Position numbers and translations under genes: made by a program
The notes under the pieces: model-generated
Databases searched by the model: none
The model's input: only the letters and a program-made list of their open reading frames with translations
What the model was told of the DNA's origin: nothing
Assembly (NCBI RefSeq): GCF_007655135.1
Contig: NC_045132.1
Span: forward strand, 14,632,001 to 14,696,000
Length of the DNA stretch: 64,000 nucleotides
Direction of reading: 5' to 3'
Source: Punica granatum
Taxonomy: Eukaryota > Streptophyta > Magnoliopsida > Myrtales > Lythraceae
Shown: positions 46,850-59,492 of the stretch, in pieces
Layout of the letters: every line of letters starts with the position of its first letter
How positions within the stretch are numbered: the stretch's first letter is position 1

Positions 46850-47221
46850 ATGTATATACCTCTCTATTATTGTTACGTTGTGAGAGGCAAAGCAAATACG
46901 AACGAACAATACATACATTGCAGCCCTAATAAATATGAATTATTTGATCCCTACGGAGAGTCAATGGTTTGGGTTATAGCAGATTTACAACAACAAACAT
47001 CACAGAACGGTTACAATTACTATAACACGTCTCCTTGGGCTAATGGGTACGTTTGTTATGGGCATGCAGCTTGCAACGGAGGGCTTTCAGCTGCCGACTG
47101 TAATTTTTGCTTATCTGAAGCACACAGAAGAATAAGTGCTAAATGTCTTCCATCTTACGGGGCGCAACTTCACCTTCAGGATTGTAGAATGCCGTATGAG
47201 CAATATCCATTTATAGAGTAG
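46850..47221 (+). CDS. Gnk2-like (DUF26) gene B with truncated 5' end
   Basis: The first in-frame ATG (46850) gives 123 residues: a 13-residue remnant (MYIPLYYCYVVRG) followed by a complete Gnk2 domain with the C-X8-C-X2-C signature at 75-84-87. Compared with the gene at 62859, about 281 bp is missing between TATATACCTCTCT and ATTATTGTTACG (junction 46861-46865, TCTCT microhomology). This removes the TATA box, native start codon and most of the signal peptide. The frame is otherwise open, with seven cysteines in the mature part (24, 69, 75, 84, 87, 99, 112), an odd number. The mannose-binding Asn and Arg positions are Ser25 and Gln106, while the Glu is kept. The conserved 3' flank has AATAAA at 47551. 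It may be a pseudogene or produce a cytosolic protein; expression is unknown. Confidence 0.75.
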   Translation: MYIPLYYCYVVRGKANTNEQYIHCSPNKYELFDPYGESMVWVIADLQQQTSQNGYNYYNTSPWANGYVCYGHAACNGGLSAADCNFCLSEAHRRISAKCLPSYGAQLHLQDCRMPYEQYPFIE

Positions 47222-48170
47222 TCATGCATCTATCTATGATAGCACATTAGTTAAACATGTATTGTTTACATATACGAAATTTGAATTTGTAATCGGGATT
47301 ACCATTCCTTGAGTAAACCATTCCCTTAGGCGATCCTATCCCCTATACTTTTCAACCCTACTGTGGAGCGATTGAGCGGCCATTTGATGGAAGGTTGGTG
47401 ACCCCGAGAATTGGAAGGAATTTCATTTTGCGCTATTGTGCGGTTAATTAATTAATTAATTTTTTTTTTGTTACAAGAGAGATTCAAGGATTTAATACAG
47501 TGAATTGTGGGGTTAATTTTCTTTAGTTCAGCATGTCCTATTGTGCTCAAAATAAACGAAGTTGTGTTTGTGTACTTTCTTTATGAATATTACCAGTGCA
47601 ATCTGTCTATCTTCATATGTGAGTAAATTGTACAATTAGTACAAAACATTTTACGACTATAACATTGTGGTACAAAAATTAAAAATTGTAACAATTGGGT
47701 ATAAAATCAGTTACAGTTGTAATAATGCGAACAAATTGCCAGGTTCAGGCTAGCGACATCAATAGTTTATGGCGTGGCACGAGCATGACAGTTGACATGT
47801 CATGCTTGAGGATGTTTTGTATGCATGTTGATGTGATATTTTCAAGTTAAAATAAAATAAAATAAAATATAATTGAAATTAAACTTAATATAAAGATAAA
47901 ATTTAAAAATTAATATATTTTAAATATTCAACTAAATCATATAAATGAAGAAAATAAATAAAAATAAAGATATTTCAAAAATAATAATAAAATAAATAAG
48001 TTATGATATTAAATTATTATTGAAAATTAAAATAATTAAAAAATATGATAAAATAAAAATAAAAATTACTTAAAAATGAAATAACCATAAAATAAAAATG
48101 AATTTAAAGAGAAAGAAAGAGAGACGTCTGTTGGTCGTGCAAAAGGGGACGGATTAAGATGAGGGGGCCA
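47222..48170. repeat. 3' flank of Gnk2 gene B, partner of 34571-35545
   Basis: It aligns with the pseudogene flank from CATGCATCTATC to AAAAGGGGACGGATTAAGA, with small indels in AT-rich runs, and includes the poly(A) signal at 47551-47556. No gene within. Confidence 0.85.
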
Positions 48171-50860
48171 TGGGTAATTTGAGAAATCGAAAATATTGGA
48201 AACGTGTCACATTTTTATACAGAGAGATATTATGGTAGGAAACTAGCGTTAAAGAGCGAAATGAGCAAATATTTTGCGGCCCAATTTGGTCAGTACTTCT
48301 TAAAAAAAAAATCCATCAAATTTTTATTTTTCTTAATTGATTTCTGGGTTTCATAAAGTTAGTAAAAGCATTTTCATAATTTATTTATTTAAGTCGAATT
48401 TGTACTTATATCTATTTGAGATCCTTTTTTTTTTTTAATAATGGAGTCACCTTATTTGAAACTTGGTCATGCAAGACTATCAGATATAATGTAGCAGCTA
48501 TTATCTATTACCATTATTCAAGAATTGTAAGAATAAGACTACAAATACAAATCAATAGATTCTAACAATCTTAATAAGGTTTTGTAGTATCTATAATAGT
48601 AATCATCTGAGTTACAAGATATAGATGGGAGAACTAATACTTCTTATGTGCTAAAGTAAGGAAATTACAGCCGGAAATAACACAAACAAAAGAATTAATA
48701 AGTTTGGCATATCAACTAATCGTCTGAGTTACAAGATATAGATCGGAGAACTAATACTTCTTATGTGCTACTAAAGTAAGGGAATTACAGCCGCAAATAA
48801 CACAAACAAAAGAATTAATAATTTTGGCATATGGGCCTATGGCACTCTAACGGCACATTATCTTCACATAACCCATGATCTTACTCTCATCACCACAGGA
48901 TCAAGAGAAGCTACCAAAGGAACCCAACAAAATACGCCCCTCTCCACTTTCCCAGAATATGAACATTAATTTGTGTTTAGAAATAGTGTTGCATGGTTCA
49001 ATATTATTTTGAAAAATACTAATATGGGGATATATTTCTCCTTTGTGTTAAATAATAGCTTAAATTGAGCCAAAAAGATAATAATGTTGACATGTTCCAT
49101 TCCTCTAATGCTTGGAATAGTCTCCAATGCCCCTATAAATTGCTCCAATAGGCAATTCGTATCAATCAAATCAACTGGAGTAACTACGTACTCCCTCGAC
49201 ATAGATCATTACCAATGCTTAACAGCTCATGCTGAGACCGTGCCATTTTTCTCAGTGTAGCTCCATCGAGCCTGTCAAATTTCTCAAGGCCATCAATTTA
49301 CGATATCTTGGTGAACCTCTGGGATCTCAATTTAAGAGGTGGGGGACTGCCGAATACGACCACCACCCACCGCCAAGGGTCGCCAATGGCCTAGGAGGTC
49401 ACTAGCAACCTAGATGAGGTGGTGCTACAGCTACTGACAGCCCCCTTCCCCATCGATCTCCTATCTCCATCTCAGTTTGCTAATTCTTTTTTCTTTTTTT
49501 TTTGTGAAATTGCCTTTTGTTTAATATGTTATCATTTTTATAATTTCCTGAGTTTAGATTTTGATGTCTGAAATTTAAAAATATTATGAAAATAAAAAAT
49601 AAACGTTACAGTCTTATTAATAATTTAATACAAGAATTGGCCTAAAAGAGAGAGAACCAAGCGTTTTAGTCATATTCTAATATTTACCCCTTTCAATAGC
49701 AAAATCTGCGTGATTTCATTTATTTTCTCCAAATTAAGCCAATACGTCTTTAAAGAAATAATTTTAAAGTGAGAAAGAGGGCCTACGACCATTTTCAGAC
49801 CCATGTAATGCACAGAATTTTAATTAATGTATTTTATTTCGCGTGTTTTGCTAAAAATAAATTTTAAAGCAAATTTATTTTAATACTACTATAATTTTTT
49901 TATTTTTAATATTTTAATAAAAATTAACCTAAACTTTATTTTAATATTTATTATTCAACCTATTTAATGGAGCGGGAGATAAATATAAATTTTTATTTTC
50001 CTTTGAACATTTTAATAAAAATTAACTTAAAATTTATTTTGATATTTACTATTCTAATTCTATTCAATAGTGTGGGATATAACTTTATTTACTATTTAGA
50101 CCCTATTTAATGCTGTGGAAAACAAATATATAGATTTTGTCTTTTCTTTTTAATTTTCTTATAAAAATGAAGTTAAGTTATATACCGATGCTGATATTTA
50201 CTATTCTGGCCATATTTAATAGAGTATGATACAACTATATATACAGATGTAAAAATCAAAATTTACTAATATTATTTGGTAGATTTTATCATCTCTTTCA
50301 CATGTGAGCGATTGAAAAGTCTTCCCGATCCTTAAAAAATAAAAAATAAAAAATAAAAAGTCTTCTCTTTCCCCTTTGCAGCTCAGTGCTCTTATCGAAG
50401 GGCCAAACGACAATATTTGTTTGATCGAAGACAGAGATATCCGTTGAGCGCAGTGGAGAGGGCAGACGAGGTTGCCAATTTTTTTTTGCTACAAGGAAGA
50501 TATATGGACCTAATACACTGAAATAAAAAGCGTAGACCCTTTGAAAGACAATGAAAAAAAAAAAAAACCTAATCTTGGTGCCGTGTTCCTGTTACACCAG
50601 TTTTGTAAGTTTCTGCATGGACGCTCTCCAATTGAACTTGAGTAGCCATTAAATTCTTCCGTTAGCAGCCACTGCCTCCGATCAAGTAAATTTAGTGGAT
50701 TGCTTCTCCCATATGCACACTGATTGGCCTATTGATCTTTCATTGTGACAAAAAAAACTTTGATGTCAATTTCTTCAACTTAATACTTTTATTAGTAGCT
50801 TGAAGATAAGCTTAGCTACCTCGAAAAGATTCCTTGCAAAGTTGGAACCATATAGAATAT
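48171..50860. other. Non-coding, AT-rich inserted interval
   Basis: This part has no counterpart after the Gnk2 pseudogene and so was inserted or rearranged into the second unit. The minus ORF at 48966-49202 (78 codons) has no recognised domain. Repeated TTTAATAAAAATTAAC(C/T)TAAA and 'CTATTYAATRG' blocks near 49890-50220 suggest a degenerate AT-rich repeat. Confidence 0.4.
48601..48836. repeat. 117-bp tandem duplication
   Basis: AATC(A/G)TCTGAGTTACAAGA starts at 48601 and 48718. The copies match to TTTGGCATAT with a few substitutions and a 3-bp insertion (CTA) in the second. Confidence 0.9.
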
Positions 50861-50867
50861 GTTATGA

Positions 50868-51193
50868 ATAATTCCTTCTGCATGTCATGGAGACCTCATT
50901 CCCTTCACAGCCAGAAATGTTTGCGAGGAAGTGCCAAATTTTCGAATGCATTGCTAAGTGCGTCATTTCTAGCAGCTTCCTCTGATCAGGGGACAATCGT
51001 TTGAAATGCTTGAGGATTTGAACCATCGCCCTCTAATCAGATATCTTTTAACCCAAGCCACCCTAAGAGAACCAGAATCGGTAAGCAGTACCTGGATATG
51101 TCGAGCAATGCAGGCCTAGATCCATATTCCCAAGTTCCTAATACACAGGTCTCCATCTAGAAGAGCAGAGACTTCCCGGTTAACTTTTGCCCC
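50868..51193 (-). pseudogene. LINE (non-LTR) reverse transcriptase C-terminal remnant
   Basis: One minus-strand frame reads GAKVNREVSALLDGDLCIRN, then LGIWI, a stop, then ACIARHIQVLLTDSGSLRVA and WVKRYLIRGR. This is the region following the RT core in plant LINE ORF2 proteins (GAKVAW..., GLGIRNL..., WV.KYL..GRSFW). After a frameshift the RKLLEM...MHSKIWHFL part follows. The fragment is about 110 codons, with stops, and no RT catalytic core or endonuclease is present. It is a 5'- and 3'-incomplete relic. Confidence 0.65.
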
Positions 51194-52060
51194 TCCAATC
51201 GTCTAGTCAGGTCCAAAGAAATGCTATGATCTTCTAATAAACTAACATGATTACTCCCTTAAACAACACAATGATTGTACTTAAAAAGGCTATCTGCCTT
51301 CCTTTTCTACCGAAAATAAGAAACAAAATAATTGGATATGACCACCAGCAATCTATCTGTCTATCAATAAATATGTATGTGTGTATATATATATATATAT
51401 ATTATATAGTAAAGTAGACTTGGATCTTTTAATGAAGTGCATTAATAAAAATAAAATGCAAACTAATTTCACACAAAAAAATGTAAACTGATTTGGATAT
51501 ATAGATAAACACATATAAAAATTTACAATTCACATGTACAATATTGCACAAGTAAAATGATTATTATTAATGCTGTATATAATTTATAAGTATAATGATT
51601 ATTATTAATGCTCAGTATAGAAGAATATAGCATGAAGTATTATAATTAATATTTGTGATATGAAAAATAATTAAAAATTATCAGAGATTATTTTTATAAT
51701 TTATATGAAGTTTTATTCTTTACCAAAAATTAACAAGTTATTAAGTTTTGTTTGCCATATACAGTATTTTATTTAAAACTATAATTAATAAAATGAGCTA
51801 ATAAAAGTTGTCACAAGTTGGTAAATCGACTTACTTAAAAAATTACTATTACATAATGAAGTGAAAATTACATGAATGGACTCATATTTTTGTTGGATTA
51901 AAGCGTATCAGATACTCTTAATATTAATATTACGTAGTGGTATATTTTATCTTTACTGAAGTTAATTGGATAATGAAAAGATGAGAATATATAACATCAA
52001 AATCTGAAATCAAGATATTGCTTGACAAATATTGTTGTATTTAGCATTGAAACGTAAAAT

Positions 52061-52088
52061 CTGTGCGTCACACGGGCCATAAGACTAG
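52061..52088 (+). mobile_element. Helitron-like 3' terminus
   Basis: CTGTGCGTCACACGGG, an imperfect hairpin, then CCATAAGA, CTAG and T. The sequence right after the end (TATATAGTAAAACAAACTA) is similar to that after the end at 54110, as in head-to-tail copies. Confidence 0.45.
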
Positions 52089-52242
52089 TATATAGTAAAA
52101 CAAACTACAGTAAATAATAAATGTCCGCAATAAACACCAGAAATATTTTTTAAAAATATTATAATTAATTTACATAAACAACTATTGAAGATTAATAAAA
52201 AAAAACAAGAAAATTGTTATGATACTCTAACTTTTAATAAAA

Positions 52243-52268
52243 CTAGAGGGAACCCCGCGTTGTGCGGG
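52243..52268 (-). mobile_element. Helitron-like 3' terminus (minus strand)
   Basis: On the minus strand CCCGCACAACGCGGGG forms a stem of about 4-5 bp and is followed by TTCCCT, CTAG and T. Confidence 0.45.
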
Positions 52269-54081
52269 AGTAGATAGATAAGTATTTACCAAATGGCTTT
52301 ATCTTTTGTTTTGAGGAAGGACTATGTTACTTTTGCTTGGGATATCGAACTTCATTAAATCATACTTTGTAGAATGAAAGTTGTAGGATGTCATTTGTGC
52401 CTGTGTTTTTTCTTTCGTGTATAGAGCGAGGCGTAGGAGAAATTGTGTGTAACCGGATGGCTTTAGTTTTCAATTTGATCATGCCCTATGGTACTTTTGC
52501 TTGGGAAATCGAATTTCATTAACTTATGTTTTGGTGACTAGGGAAATTCGTGTATTTATTATGTAAATTCAATTGTGTCCGTCTTATTTGTCTATGCAAT
52601 GGAAATATGAAAAGATGAATATATACATATCATTGGGAATAGAGAAGTGATTTTTCTAAATGACGGCAACAATAGAAATGCATGCACACAGTGAATGTAC
52701 ATCGAACTTCCGTAAAGTAAGCAAGTGAAGGGACAACTTAATAGCAGCAATAATAGAAATACATACACACGGTGAAGGTACATTGAAACTTCCGTAAAAT
52801 AAAGCAAAAGGGACAACTTAATCAAGAGCTAAATGTGTTCGAATGGACTAATTATATCAACCAATAGCATTAAACCAGGAGCTTGGGATTTTCAAATCGA
52901 ATAATGCTAATCCGCTCTTCATACTTTGTTATTATATATAGAAAAATATTCTCTAATTCTAATAGAAAAATTATTGACGATTATTATTTGAAAGTTTAAA
53001 TGAATAATTAAAATAAATGATTATTATATAAGAAAATTGGTGTTTAGATACATAAATAATGGAATTAACATATGATTCAGACATATATGAAACAACACAT
53101 GGGATAAAAGCCTAGTCCATCCATATATATAGTAAAATTTACTCATATGAGAAATTAATAGACCTATATTTAATGGGGTTAGAAATATATATTTACTTTA
53201 GTTATCAATTAATTCATAAAAAATTTCTTATTCTTATTAAATTTGAAAAATAAATTTAAAAACTATATGATTAATTAAGATCGAAGATATGATATAATTG
53301 GAGATTATTTATATAATTTTAAAATATATTTTAATTATGGTATTCATATATCCATTTATTTATATATATAGTAAAATACATATGAGGAAGCTCTTCGGAA
53401 TAATATCATTTAGAAAATTATCTACCTATGTAGATAATATATAAATATATATTAATTAGTCTATATAAATGACAAATGCATAATTTCATAAATCTAAAAA
53501 AAATTCAAATTTAAATTGTTCAAATTATCAATGGGATATTTAATTAATTAATTAAATGACTTAAAAGCAAATTTTTTATTTAAAAAAATAAATAAATCAT
53601 GTAACTTTATGTTAACAAAGATAGGACACTAAAAGAAAACAATTAATTTTTTATTTATGTAATTTTCAAAAAAGATAAAGATTATCACAAGTGACAAATT
53701 TAGTGGAATTAAGGTAAGTTGAAAAATTAAAATTTATCAAAAATTCTATAAGCTTATGATTCATTAGAAAAACTAACGTTTGAGAATTAGAATCTCAAAA
53801 AATAATGTTTTTTAGAGCAATAATATATTTACGACTTAGTAAAAATAAGAACTGAATATCCGTGATAAATCAATATATTGATCATTAATCTATATATCAT
53901 TCATATTGTATAAGAAAATTAGTTGCAAAATCTTTATTTAATCATTTACATTTAGTCTAATATTATTGAAGATTATTGTTTTGGGTTTCAAATTAATCAT
54001 TTATTTTTACCAATAAGAAAAGTTATTGTTAAAAATAAGAATAATTCTCATAAAAAATATTAATAGGTATACACTAATGAA

Positions 54082-54110
54082 CCCATGTAACGCCAGAGAT
54101 AGAATACTAG
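54082..54110 (+). mobile_element. Helitron-like 3' terminus (decayed hairpin)
   Basis: CCCATGTAACGCCAGAG followed by ATAGAATA, CTAG and T. The downstream sequence again reads TATATAGTAA...AAATAATAAATG as after 52088. Confidence 0.35.
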
Positions 54111-55197
54111 TATATAGTAACTGAAACTATACCAAATAATAAATGCATGTAATTAATGCTATTAATATTATAAAAATAAATAGTTTATTAAAAAATAATT
54201 ATCATTTTTTATTTACGTAAAAAATAGTTAAGTATATTTTATGAAAAATAAGTTCTCCACATAAAAAATTAAAATATAAACAATATGAAACTTATATTAA
54301 ATAAAATAGTTTTTGTAAAACCTGTGTGCTTAATCTAATAAGTTTTATATTACAGTTCAATGAATATGCAACATATATTAAATAAAATAGTAATCATCTG
54401 CCCCTAAGGTTTTAATAAAAAAACATAAAGAACACTAGTTCTATGAAATTAGGGTTACATAAAAACTGAAAATTTAATTGATGAAAGCAACAACATAACA
54501 AATATTATTTTCATAAAATATTTGCAAAATAATGTTTTTATACTAGTACTTAAGATCAGTAGTGAATTTACAGAATATTAACGATTAAGTAGATACCCAA
54601 TGCATTAATTTAAATAAGAGAATTAAAACCAAAATCGTCATTTAATTAGAATTATTATTATAAATATAGTTATTGCAGAAGTTTCAAAAATTATGAATAA
54701 CTAGTATTTTTTAAGCATGCAATTTTTCTATAGAGATTAGTTGGACTTTTTGCTTTTGGATGTAAGATTATAATTCGTTTTCTTTTCCTGGTGGAGAGTT
54801 ATATATTTTTAAAAATTACTTATTGTTTCATTTTGAATAAAGTAGTTTCCATATACTATGCAGGATTCAAAGTAGTGATAATTATGTCATCATTTTACAC
54901 ATAAATAATTAAATAGTTATTTATAATATAAATTTTATTTGCTATAATAAAATTTTCAACATAAATGTAAAATCATAGGAGATTTATATTGCAATAGTCT
55001 AATAATATACTGAACTTGTACTTATAAGTTTTAGTTTGCTTATAGATTGTACAATTAACCTATCACTTGAAATTAATTTTTATAAATATAATTTTCTAGA
55101 TGAGAGCAAAAATACTTATACAAAATAATCCAACTAAAATTTCTTTTCTAACTTTTTAAAATTTTTAAATGTACACCGAGATTGAGGTAAAAAATAC

Positions 55198-57757
55198 TGT
55201 GCGCACCCGAATTTCGTCTCGTCGGGGCACGCATGCGCGCGCCTATGCAACGCGGCTTGGGAGTGTCCACCTTCCCGGGGACGCGCGACGGACACACGTG
55301 AGAAGGAGTCGCCACTTGCCATTTTACAACCCGAAGGTCGAGGGCCGGCAAGTTACCCGGGTCTAGGGGTACGGGGTACACCTAATTGCTAAGGCATATG
55401 GTCTGCGAAACCTGAGGTTCCGAATTCGGGGGTTCTGTTACATGCGAGACTATATCTCGCACGCCCTATCGGTACTCTAACTTGTCTAGGCTTGCCATTT
55501 TAATTTAATTACCGCTTGATTAAGTTACGCTTATCTTACGCGTTTTGACACCGTAAATTCGAAAGAACACTCCGACCGTCCACTCTCCGACCGGGATTCT
55601 TACATGAATAAATGTACAACATAAATCCTTACTTTGTTCCCTCAAATAAATAGAATACAAATTACAACAATTGAATCCCGGTCGGTTCGTGTTCGGTTAT
55701 TATTCCACTCGTGGCTCACCGTGTGGTTTGAGTAACCGAAACCGAAATTAAAGCAACGCGGGCTTAGAGAACCGGGGGTCGGGTCCAACCGAGCCAACGG
55801 ATGGCGAAAGAATCATGCGACTCTCTTGATAGTCGTAGGATCGGTCGAGCTCCCGGGTCATGTCCGGCCGCGACTTACTTACTCGATCCGAGTCGTCTTC
55901 CACATAGACACTACTAGGAACGCAGCAGTAAGTCGAAACAGGACCCGATTCAGCACTCGGGTTGCGTGCGCTAGGTGTGTGGGGGCGTTGTACCCCGTGA
56001 TTGACAAAAGAAGGTGTTGGACCCTGTGTATATCGTATTCCTAGGGATCTGGGCTCGACTTGCAATAAATAAACAGAAAACAGAGAGTTGTGTCTTTTAA
56101 TGTCGTGTTTACGTGATTAGCCAATTCGTGCGGGATTTCGATCAAAAACGTATCTAATTAGTCACATGTACATATGAACAAGCAAAATCAGTCACGACGG
56201 AATTTAATTTTGTCAATTTTAAGTCCGAATAATTAATTAAACCAATTTTGATGTATTTAATCGATTTAATTCTCTTAAAGCCGAGTGAACATGAGATTGA
56301 TTCGTGTGAATTCGTTCTCGCTTCAAACAACCGGTTTTAGTGTCGAGTAATTAAAATGTTCCAATTCGTGCTTTCGTCGGTTTAATTAAAACACAATCAT
56401 TTGTTTATTTATTGTTCCATTTTTCCTATTTCTCAATTTTTATTTTTTTAAAACACGACAATCACAAATTATCACCGCAATTATCAAATTTATTCGTAAA
56501 TTGAGTCTTACGCATGCCACTAAGTCGGAATAATATACCTAGTCTTGGTTTAAGTCGGAAAACAGTGAGGTTGGACCGGATTGGAGGCGGTCTGAACAGT
56601 GCAGATCGGCTGGACGCGCGGGCTCTGGGCCGCGAAGGGAGTTGGGCCGTAGGAGGGAGTTGGGCCGCAGGGGGGGGGGGCAGCTGGGCCACGCGTTCCG
56701 GACCGGATCCCGGGTGAGACGAAACGGGTCGCGTGTCTAGACTGAGTCGGGTCGTCTCGGCTGGACTGGACTGGGCCGAATCGACTGGGTTGGACCTGCG
56801 AAAATAGAAAGAAGATGGGCCGAGCCCGTGAGAGAGAGGGTGATCGGAGAAGAAGAAGTTGGGCGGAGGAGAGGAGTCCGGCGACCGCGGGCAGCGATTC
56901 CCGCCTCTGAGCGCCGCGGCGACGGCGCGGGAAAGCGCGGGAGACGGCGACGAGCACCGCCTGGGCTACGCCATGCTTGGGAGGGGCGTTACGAGGCTCG
57001 GGTCGGTCGGGATCGAAGGGGATTTCGGTTTTTTTGACGAGATTTTGTGTTTTTCCGGCAAGGGGTTTCCGAGTTCGATTGCCCGAAATCCCGGGGAACT
57101 GAGGGGAGGAACTATAGGGGTTTTGTTCGGGGTGAGGTCACGAGTTTGTTTCTGGGAGGAATCCGACGGAACCGAGAGATTTTTCGAGCGTTTTTTTTTT
57201 TTCGGGAGATCCGAGAGTCCCGCGGGTTGAGTGAGAGAGAGTCGAGAGTTTTCCGGTGAGGGGGGGCGAGAGAGTCCGAGAGGAGCCGGTTTTTTAGGGA
57301 TCGGGACCGTGAGGGAGTAGATATTGGTCGAGGGAGCGTGTCGGGGAAGCGAGCGGTGGCGTGTCGGGCGAGCGTGTCGGCCGTGTCGGGCGAGCGTGTC
57401 GGCCGTGGCAGGCGGTCGCGGTGGTTGGGCAACCGCGGCGTGTCGGAGGTGGCAGAGGAACGTCAGTGAAAGAAGAGGAGAAGAAGAGGGGGGAGAAGAG
57501 AAGAGAAGGAAAGAAATGCGGGGGAAGAAGGGAAGAGGAAGAAAAGAAAAGGGGGCGGAGTGGAAAGAAAAAAAGAACAGGGGCGAAAATGGGAGGGTCA
57601 GAAAGTTCTGACCCGCGTCAGAAATTCTGATGCCGATCTGACCGGTCTGAGGCGATCTGACCGGTTTGACCGTTTGAAAGATTTTTTTTTTTTGGATAGT
57701 AACAAATGACGATTTTGCCCTCCTTTGGCTAGGGTGGACCAAAATGGGGTGCTGACA
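55198..57757 (+). mobile_element. Giant solo LTR (copy 3 of 3, 2560 bp)
   Basis: It begins TGTGCGCACCCGAATTTCG and ends GGGGTGCTGACA, with the perfect 5-bp target duplication AATAC (55193-55197 and 57758-57762). It carries no retroelement protein domain. Its right half is GC-rich (56560-57460) with a GA-rich end. It lacks about 2 kb present in the 35676 copy, so it is either a deleted derivative or a short subfamily. The ORFs of up to 258 codons here are composition artefacts with no known domains. Confidence 0.92.
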
Positions 57758-57846
57758 AATACTTAGATAAGTTAATTCAAGTAAAGTTTATTTTCTTATT
57801 TTTAAATTAAAGTCAATCTAAATTAGATATACAAGTAAAATTATTT

Positions 57847-57972
57847 AGATATTGACTTTTCTATCTCTATATCAGTAAATATTTACCTTTCTAACTCTAT
57901 TTATTGCATAGATATTGACATTTCTAACTCTACATCAATAAATATTTACTTTTCTAACCCTATTTATTACAT
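57847..57972. repeat. 63-bp tandem repeat, 2 copies
   Basis: AGATATTGAC(T/A)TTTCTA(A)CTCTA starts at 57847 and 57910 and the copies match through TTTATT(G/A)CAT. Confidence 0.9.
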
Positions 57973-59196
57973 GTAATACAACTTTATATATATAGATTAT
58001 TATTGGAAATGAACCTGCACGCATGAGTTAGAGCACTAAATCTTGATTGGTTTAGTTCTTTAATAATTTAATGCCCGCATCGTATTTATTTTTCTTTTAA
58101 GACCATGCCACATGTATTTCTTTTTCTGGCCATGAAAATACCACAGATAATTTTGAATAAGGAAAATTATCTAAAAATTCATGAATTTTACATTTTTTTT
58201 ACAAATCTAGTATGAACTATTTTCTTCTCTCACAAAAATACACCAACTTTTAGTTTTAGCCCAAATTGATCATCCATTCATAATTTTGTCTACTTTAGTG
58301 ACGTGGCAACTAACAACTACATTTGTGGCTAACGGAATCCCATGTGACACTAAACAAAGCTTTGGTTAAATGAAATGTCGCTTTTCACCCCATAAAGTTG
58401 TTCATTAACCCATTTTAAAAGAGTGCAATAAAGTAATTTTAAAAATTAAAAATAAAATAAAAGAGAGAGAACTGGTAGGCACCCTCTCGATCTGTGGGGT
58501 AGGGGGCCTGCCCGTCTACTAGCAACTACAAAATCCAACTTAAGGCCACCACCTCGCCAATGGGTGTGGTGGTCGGTGGGCAGGCCCCACACTGCACAAA
58601 TTTCATATTCGAGATCCGACCTCGGTGGAGCTATGGTCAAAAGGAAAGGAGTGAAGAGAAGGAAGAGACGTGACTGTGGCGGGTGGGGGTGTGGGGGAGG
58701 TTATTGGAAAGGAGATGGTTAGAGGAGTACAATAGACATTTCATTCGATTGGGCCCCACATATTGCAAGTCCTGCAAATCTCTATCTAGTGACATGTTTG
58801 AAGTCCGTTGGTCACATATGCAATCGTTAGCTGCCACATTACCAAAATGGACGACGAAATTATGAACAAATGATAATTTGGAAAAGAAACCAAACGACGG
58901 TGTATTTTTGTTAGTAAATAGTTCACGCTAAATTTAGGAAAACATGCAAACTGATTTTCGAAGAACTTTTCCCTTTTGATAATATAAGGATTTATAACTG
59001 AATTTTAAAGCGAAAATTTAACCTCAACGAGACTAATTTTTATTTTGCAAGGATTACTTATGAGTTGGTTACAAACATTATGTTTGGTAACAAAATTTAA
59101 TTTTATTTAACTTAAACTTTATTTTTCCTCAATTCAACAACACAATTATTACTTTTTTATCTCTTTTTTTTCAAATTCTCTCATACATTTTTTTAT

Positions 59197-59492
59197 AGTA
59201 GACTACCACTGTCGCCATTTACTTATTCATTAGCAACCATTTTTGCTCCTAACATATTTTTACCACCAATTAACTCCAAACGTTGGCATTCTGTCTACCA
59301 TTTATACCCTTCTATAACGGAAAAGTAACGGAAAAGGTAACGCCGTTCATGAATTTTTTGTCACGGAGGTTAACAGAAGGGTATAAATGGTAGACGGAAT
59401 GCCAACGTTTGGGGCTAATTGGTGACAAAAATATGTCAGGGGCAAAAATGGTTGCTAATGAATAAGTGGATGGCGATAATGGTATTCTATTC
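59197..59492. mobile_element. Foldback MITE with 9-bp duplication (296 bp), absent from the paired segment
   Basis: The target duplication TTTTTTTAT is at 59188-59196 and 59493-59501. The left end AGTAGACTACCACTGTCGCC mirrors the right end (reverse complement GAATAGAATACCATTATCGCC, one base longer). The arms share CTTATTCATTAGCAACCATT, AAACGTTGGCATTC and TACCATTTATACCCTTCT. The corresponding site near 43650-43685 is empty, so insertion followed the segmental duplication. Confidence 0.9.

Larger units (their letters stand above)
43001..46865. repeat. Duplicated upstream segment, copy 1 (partner 58522-62623)
   Basis: It starts GCAACTACA(G)AA and runs to the TATATACCTCTCT just before the gene at 46850. 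It aligns along its whole length with 58522-62623: GGTGTGGTGGTC at 43041 / 58564, the MITE at 45416 / 61182, a Helitron-like end at 46041 / 61806, TCACGTGGTATTTGGACATA at 46500 / 62262. No gene lies within. The first ~300 bp is GC-richer and holds short ORFs of no recognised family. The partner has one extra MITE (59197-59492). Confidence 0.9.
51194..55192. other. AT-rich interval with several Helitron-like ends
   Basis: No supported gene. 52448-52540 is the detached continuation of the Gnk2-pseudogene 3' flank (homologous to 35582-35675). TATATAGTAAA recurs at about 51403, 52090, 53137, 53368 and 54112, in several cases just after a hairpin-CTAG end. The rest is diverged AT-rich sequence. 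Confidence 0.4.

Noticed and set aside
48966..49202. 78-codon minus-strand ORF that might be a gene fragment
   Set aside because: No recognisable motif and stops on both sides in all frames; not supported.
56966..57742. 258-codon minus-strand ORF in GC-rich DNA
   Set aside because: Pro/Ser/Arg-rich low-complexity frame inside the solo LTR; absence of stops follows from GC content.
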